Assembly: GCA_002811675.1 (NCBI GenBank)
Contig: PDIM01010259.1
Coordinates: forward strand, 303,363 to 327,887
Length of the DNA: 24,525 bases
Source of the DNA: Ichthyosporea sp. XGB-2017a
Taxonomy: Eukaryota; Opisthokonta; Ichthyosporea
Direction: 5' to 3'
The notes below the pieces were generated by a model that made no database searches, was not told the DNA's origin, and worked only from the letters and a program-made list of their open reading frames with translations. How positions within the stretch are numbered: position 1 is the first letter of the stretch; each line of letters begins with the position of its first letter. Positions 1 through 9,427 of this stretch are shown one piece after another. Both the position numbers and the translations under genes were made by a program.

Positions 1-27
1 TTCGATCCACATGTACATGAAGTTGGG

Positions 28-264
28 CTAGTCTTGTACCTATCCATGCTAGATATGCTAGACAAATGTCTAGCCATCCACCTAGCCATTGCTGACCTGT
101 CTAGCAGAGAACATATAAGAGTCTAGCCAGCAGTTAACCCGCCTAGCCAGTGATTCTCGACATCTAGCCACCTTCTAGCCAAACCACAGGTGTATCTAGC
201 CACGACTAGCCATGGCTATTCCCCTGACTAGCCAATATAGCCACCATCTAACGTCCATCTAGCC
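28..264. repeat. CTAGCCA motif array with about 10.5-bp phasing
   Basis: CTAG cores start at 28, 49, 58, 70, 82, 101, 123, 143, 164, 175, 196, 206, 228 and 259; nine of them are perfect CTAGCCA (70, 82, 123, 143, 164, 175, 196, 206, 228). Steps between cores are 21, 9, 12, 12, 19, 22, 20, 21, 11, 21, 10, 22 and 31, adding to 231 bp, or 22 steps of 10.5. The sequence between cores is not conserved, so this is either a badly decayed tandem repeat of about 10.5 or 21 bp or an array of sites kept on one face of the helix. It may continue left of the window. Confidence 0.8.
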
Positions 265-270
265 GGTACA

Positions 271-368
271 TTAGATTTACACATTATAGCATCAATTATG
301 TATTAGTTCAAGTTACTGATCGCACTTTGGTACCGATCAGCTCCCTAGTTTGGGCTTGTGTAAATCTA
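271..368. repeat. Nested inverted repeats, hairpin-forming
   Basis: Outer arms TTAGATTTACACA (271-283) and TGTGTAAATCTA (357-368) are inverted copies over 12 bases. Inside them CTGATCG (316-322) and CGATCAG (334-340) form a second 7-bp inverted pair. A nested palindrome of about 100 bp could be a small MITE-like element or a structured regulatory segment. No coding potential was seen. Confidence 0.6.
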
Positions 369-375
369 GATCTAA

Positions 376-1198
376 TATTGCTTAATTTCAGCCAAGATCC
401 CTCTCTTACAATTCTTCCTCCCTTGCTTCCGTGAATGTATAACATAAAAATAAAAAAAGATAAAGATCAAAAACAAAAGACAAAATTTAAACTGGATTGT
501 AAGATAGTGAATTAAGCTGAGCTAGCTAGGTTCTGCGGTGATATCCACGTGGTCCAATACACGCGTAACAAACTGTGCTGAAAGCCTCTTTGTTAGGTCC
601 CGAGAGTGGTGGACTTCCATAAAAGTCATTATGCATGATTGGTGATCATGTGTAGTAGACAGCTTATCTATGGAAGGCCCCATAGATAAGGCCCTCCCAC
701 GCCCCTAGTAGCCCTGCCTATTAGGGTTATGCGTGGTCGTGGTTTTCCACGCCCACACCAAAGATCCTATAATTTATTTATAACTCCTCCATAGAATTAT
801 AGTATGCTCCTCCTCCTCCACCTTATACATAAACCTCACGAAAGTCACAGCCAGGTACCGCGCTGCACATTGAACGAGTTAGATTCGGATTAACTAGCCT
901 GCTAGATAGGATTTGTAGCTTATTCTATAATATCTCAGAAGTCATAGTTGAAGTAAAATCCTGTCAGGAACTTACGACCAAACTTAGCTTTGCCAGAAAG
1001 GAAAAGCAAAACTAAGAAGTAGGATCGTGGAAAACTCGGATTGATATTGGGTCTAGTTTTTCAGCTTAATATATAGACGTATATATATATATAGAATTAC
1101 AAAAGTTTGCTTCATCGTATAGAGTCAATATACATTAAGTAGACCAACATATCTTATATCTTATTACAGTTGTAACTGCATAGCCTTTTATTTGCAAA
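376..1198. other. Non-coding region upstream of CYC1
   Basis: No supported gene. It holds the hairpins listed separately, a CCACGTGG palindrome (547-554, an E-box/G-box-like core), a TA-rich tract around 1067-1095 that could serve as the core promoter of CYC1, and an A-rich stretch near 446-490. Reading frames are short and closed on both strands. Confidence 0.6.
663..690. repeat. Perfect 11-bp hairpin
   Basis: CTTATCTATGG (663-673) and CCATAGATAAG (680-690) are exact inverted copies around a 6-base loop. The 13-mer starting at 679 (CCCATAGATAAGG) is found again at 12961-12973 next to the poly-G tract. A shorter inverted pair, CTATAATT (767-774) and AATTATAG (795-802), lies a little downstream. 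Confidence 0.7.
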
Positions 1199-2422
1199 AT
1201 GTTTTCACGATTATCAACATCTGTAGCCAAGAGACAGGCTTTTGCTGCTGTCTCCAAGGCTGGATTTACTACACAAACCACAGTCAGAAGCGTACGTAGA
1301 ATTAATTCGAATAGTTCTTAATTGTTGGCTAGTTCTTGTTCTTCGATTTGATTGAAAGAAGACGGTTTCTTCTTTTGTAGTATGAGGGGACATTACGAAC
1401 ATTGGGACAGAAGAATATCTCAGCAGTGGACAGTATACTAACTTGTTTGGATATGTCTTTCTGTTACATCTATGTATTTTTTTAGGCTAATGCTGCCCGT
1501 AGTCTTGGAATGGGTTTGGCTGCTGTCGTTGGAGTGGGAGGTGTATGTGCCGTGGGTGTCAACGTTATTGACGCCAGTGGCGATGAACTCCATGCCCCTG
1601 TCTACCCATGGAATCACTCCGGATACTTTCAGAGTTATGATCATGCAAGGTACGTGTCTTTTTAACCTTAACTATCTTTGTTCTGGAATGATTTCTAAGT
1701 CTTTGTTGTTATTCTATTGCCTTGTTGTATGGGCGTTTGGTTGGCGGGGTGTTTTGTTTTACTGTGGATGCAGTATTCGAAGAGGTTTTCAAGTATATAA
1801 GGAAGTCTGTGCTGCTTGTCACGGTATCGATAGAATCGCTTTCCGCAACTTGGTGGGTGTATCGCACACCGAAGCCGAGGCCAAGGCCATGGCTGAAGAA
1901 ATTGAAGTTAAGGATGGGCCAAATGATGATGGCGAAATGTTTGATAGACCTGGAAAGTTGTCTGATTACTTTCCCAATCCATTTCCTAATGAGGAAGCTG
2001 CAAGAGCTGGTAACCAGGGAGCTTATCCCCCTGATCTTTCACTCGTGTCCAAAGCACGCCATGGAGGTGAGAACTACGTTTTTGCCCTTCTTACCGGTTA
2101 CCGCGATCCCCCTGCCGGTGTGAATATTCGTGAGGGACTTAACTACAACCCCTACTTCCCTGGCGGTGCCATCGGAATGGCCCGTGTCTTGTATGATGGG
2201 ATGGTCGATTATGAAGACGGCACGCCAGCAACCACTTCTCAGATGGCAAAAGATGTTGCCGTTTTCTTGGCATGGGCTGCCGAACCGGAACATGATGAAA
2301 GAAAGTTAATGGGAATGAAAGCGATGGCTTTGCTGGGAATGTGTGCTGCTGTTGCATGGTATATGAAGAGAATGAAGTGGAGTGCGCTTAAGTCCAGGAA
2401 GATTGCGTACACACCAAATTAA
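1199..2422 (+). CDS. CYC1: Cytochrome c1, haem protein of mitochondrial complex III
   Basis: Subunit of the bc1 complex that passes electrons from the Rieske protein to cytochrome c in the inner membrane. Proposed exons are 1199-1291, 1381-1425, 1486-1649 and 1774-2422, giving 316 residues. Exon 1 is a basic, Ser/Thr-rich mitochondrial presequence. Exon 3 carries a hydrophobic bipartite-signal stretch and the [16 protein letters not shown] start of the mature protein. Exon 4 contains haem site VCAACH, the PDLS and LLTGYRDPP blocks, the axial Met region ([14 protein letters not shown]) and the C-terminal anchor [15 protein letters not shown]. Introns 1 and 3 start GTACGT. The exon 2/3 junction is uncertain: the better-looking donor at 1433 (GTATAC) breaks the frame, and 1426 (GTGGAC) keeps it. 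Poly(A) signal AATAAA at 2775. CxxCH is intact, unlike the euglenozoan form. Confidence 0.93.
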
Positions 2423-2773
2423 GTTTCACTGCCAGTCAAATGGATGTGCAGGCTTACAAGATTTATAAAGAAGAAGAAAATAGGCAAACGAGGTGTATTT
2501 TTTGTTGGCCTTGGCGAAGATTGTGGTCGCGTGGAGGTGTTGCGTATAGGATTCTTGACGCTAATAATGGCTTTAATTGGGATGGGTAGGAAGTTATTAC
2601 TTTCTGGAAGCGTAGTTTGTGTATCATTGTGAGGATGGTTTTGCAGAAGCCTTTTCTTTGTATTGCATAGGGTGTTAAATAATTGTAAAAGGAAAGATTT
2701 GTTCACGAGAGCTTGTCTTTGCCTAGGCTTTTCAGAGCAAAGCAAAATAGGAAATCGAGGACAGTTTATCCGA

Positions 2774-2787
2774 AAATAAAATTTATT
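2774..2787. terminator. Shared bidirectional poly(A) signal
   Basis: AATAAA at 2775-2780 serves the + strand (CYC1), and TTTATT at 2782-2787 reads AATAAA on the - strand (FRA10AC1, stop at 2877-2875). The near-palindrome places both signals in 13 bases between the convergent genes. The rest of 2423-2874 holds only 3' UTR-like sequence. Confidence 0.6.
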
Positions 2788-2874
2788 TTGAAAATGTACA
2801 GTGGCCATAGGGCTGTTTTCTGGTTCTTCATTGTTGCGTGCAGTGTGTGTGGGTGTGTGTTCGGTTAGATTTGT

Positions 2875-3633
2875 TTACAACAGTAATGCCGACAACACAT
2901 TTTCATCCTCATCGTTATGGTCGCTGTGGTAATGCACCTCCCGATACTTGGCATTCTTTTTCTTGCGTGAAATATCTTTCAGAGCTTTGGTCGGGCTGAT
3001 TAAATCAGCACACCTTTCACATAAGCGTATCTTTACCAGCGCATTCTTCAAAAATCCCTCTTCCTCGTAACGAAAGTTGATTTCCCAAGTTTGCAGCTTT
3101 TCTTTTTCGATGCATCGCTTTTCTGCACATATGAACTGACCCTTACCTGAGATAACTTCACGTTTGGTACGCCATCGTATACCGAGAAGTCCTTTATCTT
3201 GCACGTCGGAGCCGCCTTTCTGCTTCGTCCGAATATGCTCTTTTAGTCTACTGCTGTCACAGATGCAGTACTGTTTGAAAAGCTTATCGTAATACTTTTT
3301 CGCCAAGGATCTTTCCCATGAAATAGCATCATCAGAGCTGTCCCAAACAAGACGGTGATTTCGCCGTATAACATCCATATCCGTCTCGACAAACTTTGTT
3401 TCTTCTTTTGACACACCCTTGCCTTCCGAAGAAGAACAACCTTTTGCTGCTCCATAGTACGACATGTATGTGTTGATAATTTTTTTGTGACGACTATAAG
3501 CATCCAGTCCATCAAAACCAACCTGTCGGCCAATATTGGGTCTTTTCTTGGTCTCGTCCCCAGCAGTACCATTCCCGCCAGCCACCGCCTCCCCCCTTTT
3601 ACGTTTTAGATTAACCCCGCTCATACACGGCAC
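2875..3633 (-). CDS. FRA10AC1: FRA10AC1-family spliceosome-associated protein
   Basis: Single-exon reading frame of 252 residues. Family hallmarks are visible: a DAYSRHKKIINTYMSYYG block (about 44-61), HRLVWDSSDDAISWERSLAKKYYDKLFKQYCI (about 93-124), LGIRWRTKREVISGKGQF with a Cys pair in CAEKRC (about 150-174), then LQTWEINFRYEEEG and LVKIRLCERCADLI (about 180-213). The spaced Cys pairs suggest a small metal site. In animals the protein is nuclear and found with spliceosomal C complexes. A second Met (MSGVNLKRKRG, start 3624) is an equally likely start; a basic, NLS-like KRKRG follows it. Divergent from the carrier gene with a 368-bp shared upstream region. No introns seen. Confidence 0.9.
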   Translation of the reverse strand: MPCMSGVNLKRKRGEAVAGGNGTAGDETKKRPNIGRQVGFDGLDAYSRHKKIINTYMSYYGAAKGCSSSEGKGVSKEETKFVETDMDVIRRNHRLVWDSSDDAISWERSLAKKYYDKLFKQYCICDSSRLKEHIRTKQKGGSDVQDKGLLGIRWRTKREVISGKGQFICAEKRCIEKEKLQTWEINFRYEEEGFLKNALVKIRLCERCADLISPTKALKDISRKKKNAKYREVHYHSDHNDEDENVLSALLL

Positions 3634-4001
3634 GTCACACTAGTTGGATTTGGTGCACCATTCGTCAGGCCTCAGTACTTGGGAGATGTGCCCTTCTTCT
3701 TCTTCCTGGAGCTGGTGTGGGGCAAATAACAATATCAGCTGTGTGTAGCCCTATAATATAATATTATAGTAATAATATAATAATAATTTTGTGTTTTGTT
3801 TTGACTTGCCCCTTCCTCTCTCTTGTCAGCTGTCCCCCTCCCTCCTCCCCCTCCCTCCTCCTTCTCCCTCCCTCTCAATCTGCCTCTTCTATTTCCTCTC
3901 GTGATTTAACTACTCTCACTATCCCAACTATCCAGTGTACTTGTTTGCTGTCTTTACGTTTTGTTGCTCCTTTTTGAAGTGTATAACGGACTTTTACAAA
4001 G
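3634..4001. promoter_or_regulatory. Divergent promoter region, FRA10AC1 / Ugo1-like carrier
   Basis: 368 bp between two divergent starts. It contains an AT-rich patch (3751-3788, repeated ATAAT) and a long C/T-rich tract (about 3810-3905) on the side of the carrier gene. The tract resembles pyrimidine-rich initiator or 5' UTR sequence. No clear TATAAATRG box. Confidence 0.45.
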
Positions 4002-5153
4002 ATGGAAACTGGCAGTGATTCGCAAGCGTACTATTATGATTACAACACAGAAGAGACTCCTCTCGTAGATTTGTTTGTTCTTGGTGTGATCAAAAGCATG
4101 GCCACTTCAATTGCATCCCCTATGGAAGTTTCCAAGGTCTTGCTACAGGTGCAGAGGCTTCCCACAAGCAGCACAGTGGCGGGAGGTGGTGGGGGAGCTG
4201 TGAAAGAGACCAAGGAGCAGCAAAAGAGAAAAAGTAGCGAAAAGGGCTCTGATGACGAAAAACCTGCTGGCGAAGGAGTTCTTGTACTTCGCGAGGGACA
4301 GTTGGGAACTATGACCTACTTAAATGGGGCTGTGGGCTTCTCGTCATTGTTCAGGGGCAATATGTCAAACTGCCTGCGGTCTCTTGGAGTGACTCTGATG
4401 GATGATCGCGTCCATGATTTTCTAATGGATAACTTCATTCACATTGAAAATGAGGACCTTCCCTTAGCTGAACAACCTGCATACAAAGGTATTCTTTCTG
4501 CAATTGGCCTGGCACATGGGCTTGCTGGCCTCCTGGCCTCTCCACTTGAGGTAGTTCAGGTGCGTCAGATTGTACAGAAGCGTACTCCTACGCCAAATGG
4601 AGCTCTTGTGGGGAAATACGATGGGCTACTTTCTTCCTTGCTTACGATATACCGTGAGGAAGGACTCAAAGGCCTATTTCCTGCGCCCCTAGCTACTTTT
4701 TTCGGATTTCTTTCCTCTTCCGTTATTGCTGCAAGTTCAGACATTGTTCTAATTAACGTACTTAATACTGACCCCATTGTCAATCGCTATACTTATGGTT
4801 TTCTAGATTTCCTTTGGTGCATGCTTGGTGTCTCTCTACGTCTACCTCTGGAGACTTGCAGAAGACGACTTATGGTGCAAGGGGGGATGGCAGCAGCGAC
4901 TCAAGGCGGCACAAAAGATGGGGACAAGAAAAAAGATAACACTAGTTCCGCCACTGCAATGGAATGTTTGGTTCAGGTGAACCCGGCCTATCTCCCATAT
5001 GAGGGTGTCCTTGACTGTATTCAGAGAATAATCTCGGAGGAAGGATTCACGTCTCTCTTTCGCGGAATGAGATGCCACCTGCTGTATAATACCGTATTGT
5101 TTTCGCTTTATTATGCAACTGGTTCTGACCTGATGGACGTGGAGGAAATGTAA
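4002..5153 (+). CDS. Mitochondrial carrier-like protein, Ugo1/SLC25A46 type
   Basis: 383 residues in one exon; start context ACAAAGATGG. Three degenerate carrier signatures P-x-[DE]-x-x-[KR/Q] are visible: SPMEVSKVLLQVQ (P40), SPLEVVQVRQIVQ (P181) and LPLETCRRRLMVQG (P282). The odd halves are followed by EEGLKGLFP (about 220) and EEGFTSLFRGMRCHLL (about 340-355), as in carrier repeats. A low-complexity Gly/Lys/Glu insert (about 60-90) and another charged insert after 295 lengthen the loops. Degenerate first and second signatures, the acidic N-terminus and the overall length fit the outer-membrane Ugo1/SLC25A46 branch, which acts in mitochondrial fusion and cristae organisation, better than a metabolite transporter. 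That subfamily call is inference. AATAAA lies 17 bp past the stop (5170). Confidence 0.8.
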   Translation: METGSDSQAYYYDYNTEETPLVDLFVLGVIKSMATSIASPMEVSKVLLQVQRLPTSSTVAGGGGGAVKETKEQQKRKSSEKGSDDEKPAGEGVLVLREGQLGTMTYLNGAVGFSSLFRGNMSNCLRSLGVTLMDDRVHDFLMDNFIHIENEDLPLAEQPAYKGILSAIGLAHGLAGLLASPLEVVQVRQIVQKRTPTPNGALVGKYDGLLSSLLTIYREEGLKGLFPAPLATFFGFLSSSVIAASSDIVLINVLNTDPIVNRYTYGFLDFLWCMLGVSLRLPLETCRRRLMVQGGMAAATQGGTKDGDKKKDNTSSATAMECLVQVNPAYLPYEGVLDCIQRIISEEGFTSLFRGMRCHLLYNTVLFSLYYATGSDLMDVEEM

Positions 5154-5374
5154 CTATAAGAGACTAACGAATAAACCCAAAATCGAAACAGGAAAAAAAG
5201 AATGGACCAAAATTCAATGATGGTACACAAGTCAGCACTAGAAAGGAATTTAATTGTATTCAGAGTTATGCATGGACAAACGCGAACTCCGTAGACGTCC
5301 AGCTGTGATGCTTTAACCCACACACTGTATGGTAGTAGCTAGAAGGGGAGAAGAACTTCCTTCGACACAGGGCC

Positions 5375-6431
<1,057 letters not shown>

Positions 6432-8411
6432 GTGATGCTCCAGCTCCAGCTCATTAAGACACGAGGGTGCATTGCTGCCGCTCGGGGACGGAGCACGGAT
6501 TGTACCCGAGAAGTTATGTGTAAGGGGCTGCAAAAAAGATGGTTCTCCCACCAGTACTTTTCCGAGGCGGATTATCTTCCAATAAAGGAACAGGGTAGCA
6601 AGGAACGCACTAGGAAAGCGAATACAATCAGGAAGAGGGATGGAAAAGGAGGAGCAACATTGCAGGGAAAATATGTGAAAGGAAAACTGTTCAAGGACGA
6701 CGTGGCTTCGTGGAGGTTGCTAACCGAGGAATTCCTTGAAGAAAGACTCAAAGAGAAGGCTTTGGAGCGGCAAGGCTGCGTTGCTGAAGTGCCACAGCGA
6801 CCCCGCAAGGCTTTTAAAATCTTCTGTGATGAAAAGCGAAATCTACGTACGAAAGGGGATGAAAAAGATGGGAAGGGAGTAGACGATAGGTTGTGGGGGG
6901 AAACGGACGTGGGCAAATTGGGCCTTCTGTTGTCACATAAATGGTCTCTGCTCTGTAGGGGGGAACAGGAGGTGTATGAGGAACAAGCAAGGGAAGAGCA
7001 AAGGGATTTAGGTCCAGCATATGATAAGTGGGAGGCGGAAAGGAAGGGTGCGGCAATGGGAAAGAAAATTGATTCTTCCCTATCTGTCATGGTGGGAAAG
7101 GAAAATGAAGAGATGGCAGCCTTGTGCGAAAGTGAAAGGCACCTTTTAAGTGAAGAGGATGAGAAAGCCTTTTCTCACTATGTACAATGGCTAAAGGAAT
7201 CTCATCCTGAACTGAATGGGTATGTTATCTGCGATGCATATCTTGTAGAATTTCTCAAAGTATTTGTGCATCGTAGCATTGAACCCATGCTTAAAGAAAA
7301 TTCTCATTATGGAGTAAGTGTGGAAAATATTGTGGAAGATTTAGTTTATCGCCTGGGAAGAGCCTTTTCACATCGGTTTAAGAGGCCAACCCTACTTGTG
7401 TCAACTGTAATGAAGGGAGACTCCTTGCCTAAGGAAACGACTTTGACCAACACAAATAATATTCAAAAGGCAAAGAAGACCAAAAAAGCTCAGAACTCGG
7501 CCCGGAGTAAAGCAAATGCGAATGGGTCTATTGTTGAGAACCTCAATTTGAAGAGCGCTAGTGATGTTCTTCTGGAATTTAAGAAATGGGGCCCAGACAA
7601 ACAAACTTCAGCAGATTCCATTGCTGACTTTATTCATGCAACTGTAAACTGTGAAGGCAAAGGAGGTTTAAATCAGGCTGTCCCAATATGGACCTCGATA
7701 ATGGATGTGAGTAGTGGCCTAAGCGCCTTGGATATTCAAGAACGCATCCATGGAAAAGGAAATCCCCATAAGTTAATTGATAATTTTTTACTCCATGCAA
7801 CAACAGTTGATGGCACAATGGGTTCGAATGTCTCGATGACTGGTGACTATTTCAATTGGTTGAGAACGCGAAAGATAAACGAAACAATAATGTCTGCTCG
7901 TCTTGTACGTGAGTACTGTAAACATGTCCGAAATAGCCATGAAGACGAGAATGTGTTTACTTTTGTGTGTGAGGAACTACAACATGCAGCTAGACAAATG
8001 TACCGGGTCAATTCGGAAGATGAAACGAAAGCAAAATGCTGGGATGCAATTTTTCTCCCTATAGTACTGTCGGAGCTAAAGGCCATTGATTTGACCCGTG
8101 TTCGTTTCGCGATTTCTTTAGCAAAAGGTGTCAGTCCAGATAAAAGCTGCGTCCTAAATGAGTGGCGGAATAGCAAGTTTGGTAAAAACTCGGAACATGG
8201 AATGATACGGTCGAAGGACGTCTTGAATATTTCTAAATTTCTGAAAAGGACTAAAAAGATGAGCAGAGCTGAGTGCCTAGACTTTCTTGATGGGGTACTG
8301 GAAGAAGCAGCTTTTAGTTCTTTGCCGCCCAGAACTTTAGGAGAACAAGACAAGCAGACCCATATTTTTGAAGTGCTCTTACAAAACAGCTTACGAAAAG
8401 TGTTTGGATAG
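6432..8411 (+). CDS. HMG-box protein with mitochondrial-type presequence
   Basis: 659 residues, one exon. Residues 1-40 are basic, hydroxylated and free of acids until D23, ending RWFS, which resembles a matrix-targeting peptide and its cleavage site. Residues about 121-202 look like an HMG box: PQRPRKAFKIFCDEKR, then a charged 25-residue insert, LGLLLSHKWSLLCRGEQEVYEEQAREEQ and AYDKWEAER. Residues about 235-330 and 375-659 are predicted mostly helical and not recognised; a Lys/Asn/Ala-rich linker (about 345-370) separates them. Mitochondrial HMG-box proteins (TFAM, Abf2) package or transcribe mtDNA but are far shorter. The role here is inference. AATAAA sits 10 bp past the stop (8422). The initiator could also be M2 or M29. 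Confidence 0.6.
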   Translation: MMLQLQLIKTRGCIAAARGRSTDCTREVMCKGLQKRWFSHQYFSEADYLPIKEQGSKERTRKANTIRKRDGKGGATLQGKYVKGKLFKDDVASWRLLTEEFLEERLKEKALERQGCVAEVPQRPRKAFKIFCDEKRNLRTKGDEKDGKGVDDRLWGETDVGKLGLLLSHKWSLLCRGEQEVYEEQAREEQRDLGPAYDKWEAERKGAAMGKKIDSSLSVMVGKENEEMAALCESERHLLSEEDEKAFSHYVQWLKESHPELNGYVICDAYLVEFLKVFVHRSIEPMLKENSHYGVSVENIVEDLVYRLGRAFSHRFKRPTLLVSTVMKGDSLPKETTLTNTNNIQKAKKTKKAQNSARSKANANGSIVENLNLKSASDVLLEFKKWGPDKQTSADSIADFIHATVNCEGKGGLNQAVPIWTSIMDVSSGLSALDIQERIHGKGNPHKLIDNFLLHATTVDGTMGSNVSMTGDYFNWLRTRKINETIMSARLVREYCKHVRNSHEDENVFTFVCEELQHAARQMYRVNSEDETKAKCWDAIFLPIVLSELKAIDLTRVRFAISLAKGVSPDKSCVLNEWRNSKFGKNSEHGMIRSKDVLNISKFLKRTKKMSRAECLDFLDGVLEEAAFSSLPPRTLGEQDKQTHIFEVLLQNSLRKVFG

Positions 8412-8421
8412 TATAATTTAT

Positions 8422-8427
8422 AATAAA
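8422..8427 (+). terminator. Poly(A) signal of the HMG-box gene
   Basis: AATAAA 10 bp after the TAG stop. The opposing signal of the 2H gene lies only 44 bp downstream (8471-8476), so the two 3' ends are very close or overlap. Confidence 0.55.
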
Positions 8428-8470
8428 TGCCACAGACTGAGCGTTTCGCAGACTATTCGCGTATAGATCA

Positions 8471-8476
8471 TTTATT
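8471..8476 (-). terminator. Poly(A) signal of the 2H phosphoesterase gene
   Basis: TTTATT on the + strand, AATAAA on the - strand, 24 bp beyond the TGA stop at 8503-8501. Confidence 0.55.
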
Positions 8477-8500
8477 GATGGACCTGCCAATACACATAAC

Positions 8501-9268
8501 TCATGGTAGAAAGAGTGGAATAGAGAAAAAGGAACTGTTTCGCAAAGCGGTGCCATGCTTCCCACTTTTTGACAAAGACACATCCCGCACGCGAAAAACG
8601 ATTTTATCTAGCGTAGAGCGACATGTTGTAGTCACCAGCTTCTGCATTAGCTGGATTTGCTCTTTCTTTACCCAAGCAAATGTTATGTGAGGCTGGAACT
8701 GATCAAATACATTTGGAGAATGATACTTTTGAGCCAATTCTTTCTTACGATTCTTCGTCTTCCCATCAGGTAAACTATCTATCCAGGCCGGAATAGTATA
8801 GTTATCTGCAAGATTCCCCTTAGTAGCCTGCACTATGTTGTCCGAGAGACTTTGTAAACACTGACTTTTCTGCACTTTGAGCATACCATACGAGTGAATA
8901 GGCAATGACGCCGTGGGCATAACTGTGACATCACAGGCACGCAAATGAGAACCCTTCATTGTGCCACGCACTACATCGAGAATCAGCTTCGCCTTCCTCC
9001 ATATTCCGTGCTTCTTAAACTCAGTCAAATAGAGGGTAACGTGCGGCACTGCCCAATCCCACCCAATCATATTTTCAATCCCATTTTCCTCCAGACACTT
9101 CCCAAGTGCGTACACTTCCTTTTCTACAGATGCCCCAACACTCACGTGGATATTCAAGCTAACTCCCTCCACGGCATCATGATCTTTAGACACCTCAGCA
9201 AAAACACTTACGCTCACAAGTAAAGCTGCAATGCACACGAACACAAATGCTTTCATAACGGCAATCAT
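8501..9268 (-). CDS. Secreted 2H phosphoesterase (2'-5' RNA ligase-like)
   Basis: 255 residues from the Met at 9268; the next Met (9256) is also possible. The N-terminus is a signal peptide: MIAVMKAFVFVCIAALLVSVSVFA then EVSKD. Two family motifs are present, HVTLYLT (about residue 76) and HITFAWV (about residue 194), the H-x-[T/S]-x pairs of 2H phosphoesterases, spaced 118 residues apart as usual. 2H enzymes cleave or ligate 2'-5' and cyclic phosphate bonds in RNA or nucleotides. Secretion or vesicular location is unusual, because best-known members are cytosolic or nuclear. Substrate unknown. The region between the motifs contains SLPIHSYGMLKVQKSQCLQSL, resembling the family's strand-helix core. 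Confidence 0.75.
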   Translation of the reverse strand: MIAVMKAFVFVCIAALLVSVSVFAEVSKDHDAVEGVSLNIHVSVGASVEKEVYALGKCLEENGIENMIGWDWAVPHVTLYLTEFKKHGIWRKAKLILDVVRGTMKGSHLRACDVTVMPTASLPIHSYGMLKVQKSQCLQSLSDNIVQATKGNLADNYTIPAWIDSLPDGKTKNRKKELAQKYHSPNVFDQFQPHITFAWVKKEQIQLMQKLVTTTCRSTLDKIVFRVRDVSLSKSGKHGTALRNSSFFSIPLFLP

Positions 9269-9427
9269 AATGGCAAAAAAAAATCCTCCGCCACCAATAG
9301 ATTCTAAAGAAATAAACAAGAAGATAGTCCAAATCCAACACATTCACGCGTATCTCAGCGGGTTTCTGAATCCAGCTGTGTCTTGCACTCTCGAAAAAAT
9401 TAAAATCATAAATTTTTCTAAACGTGC

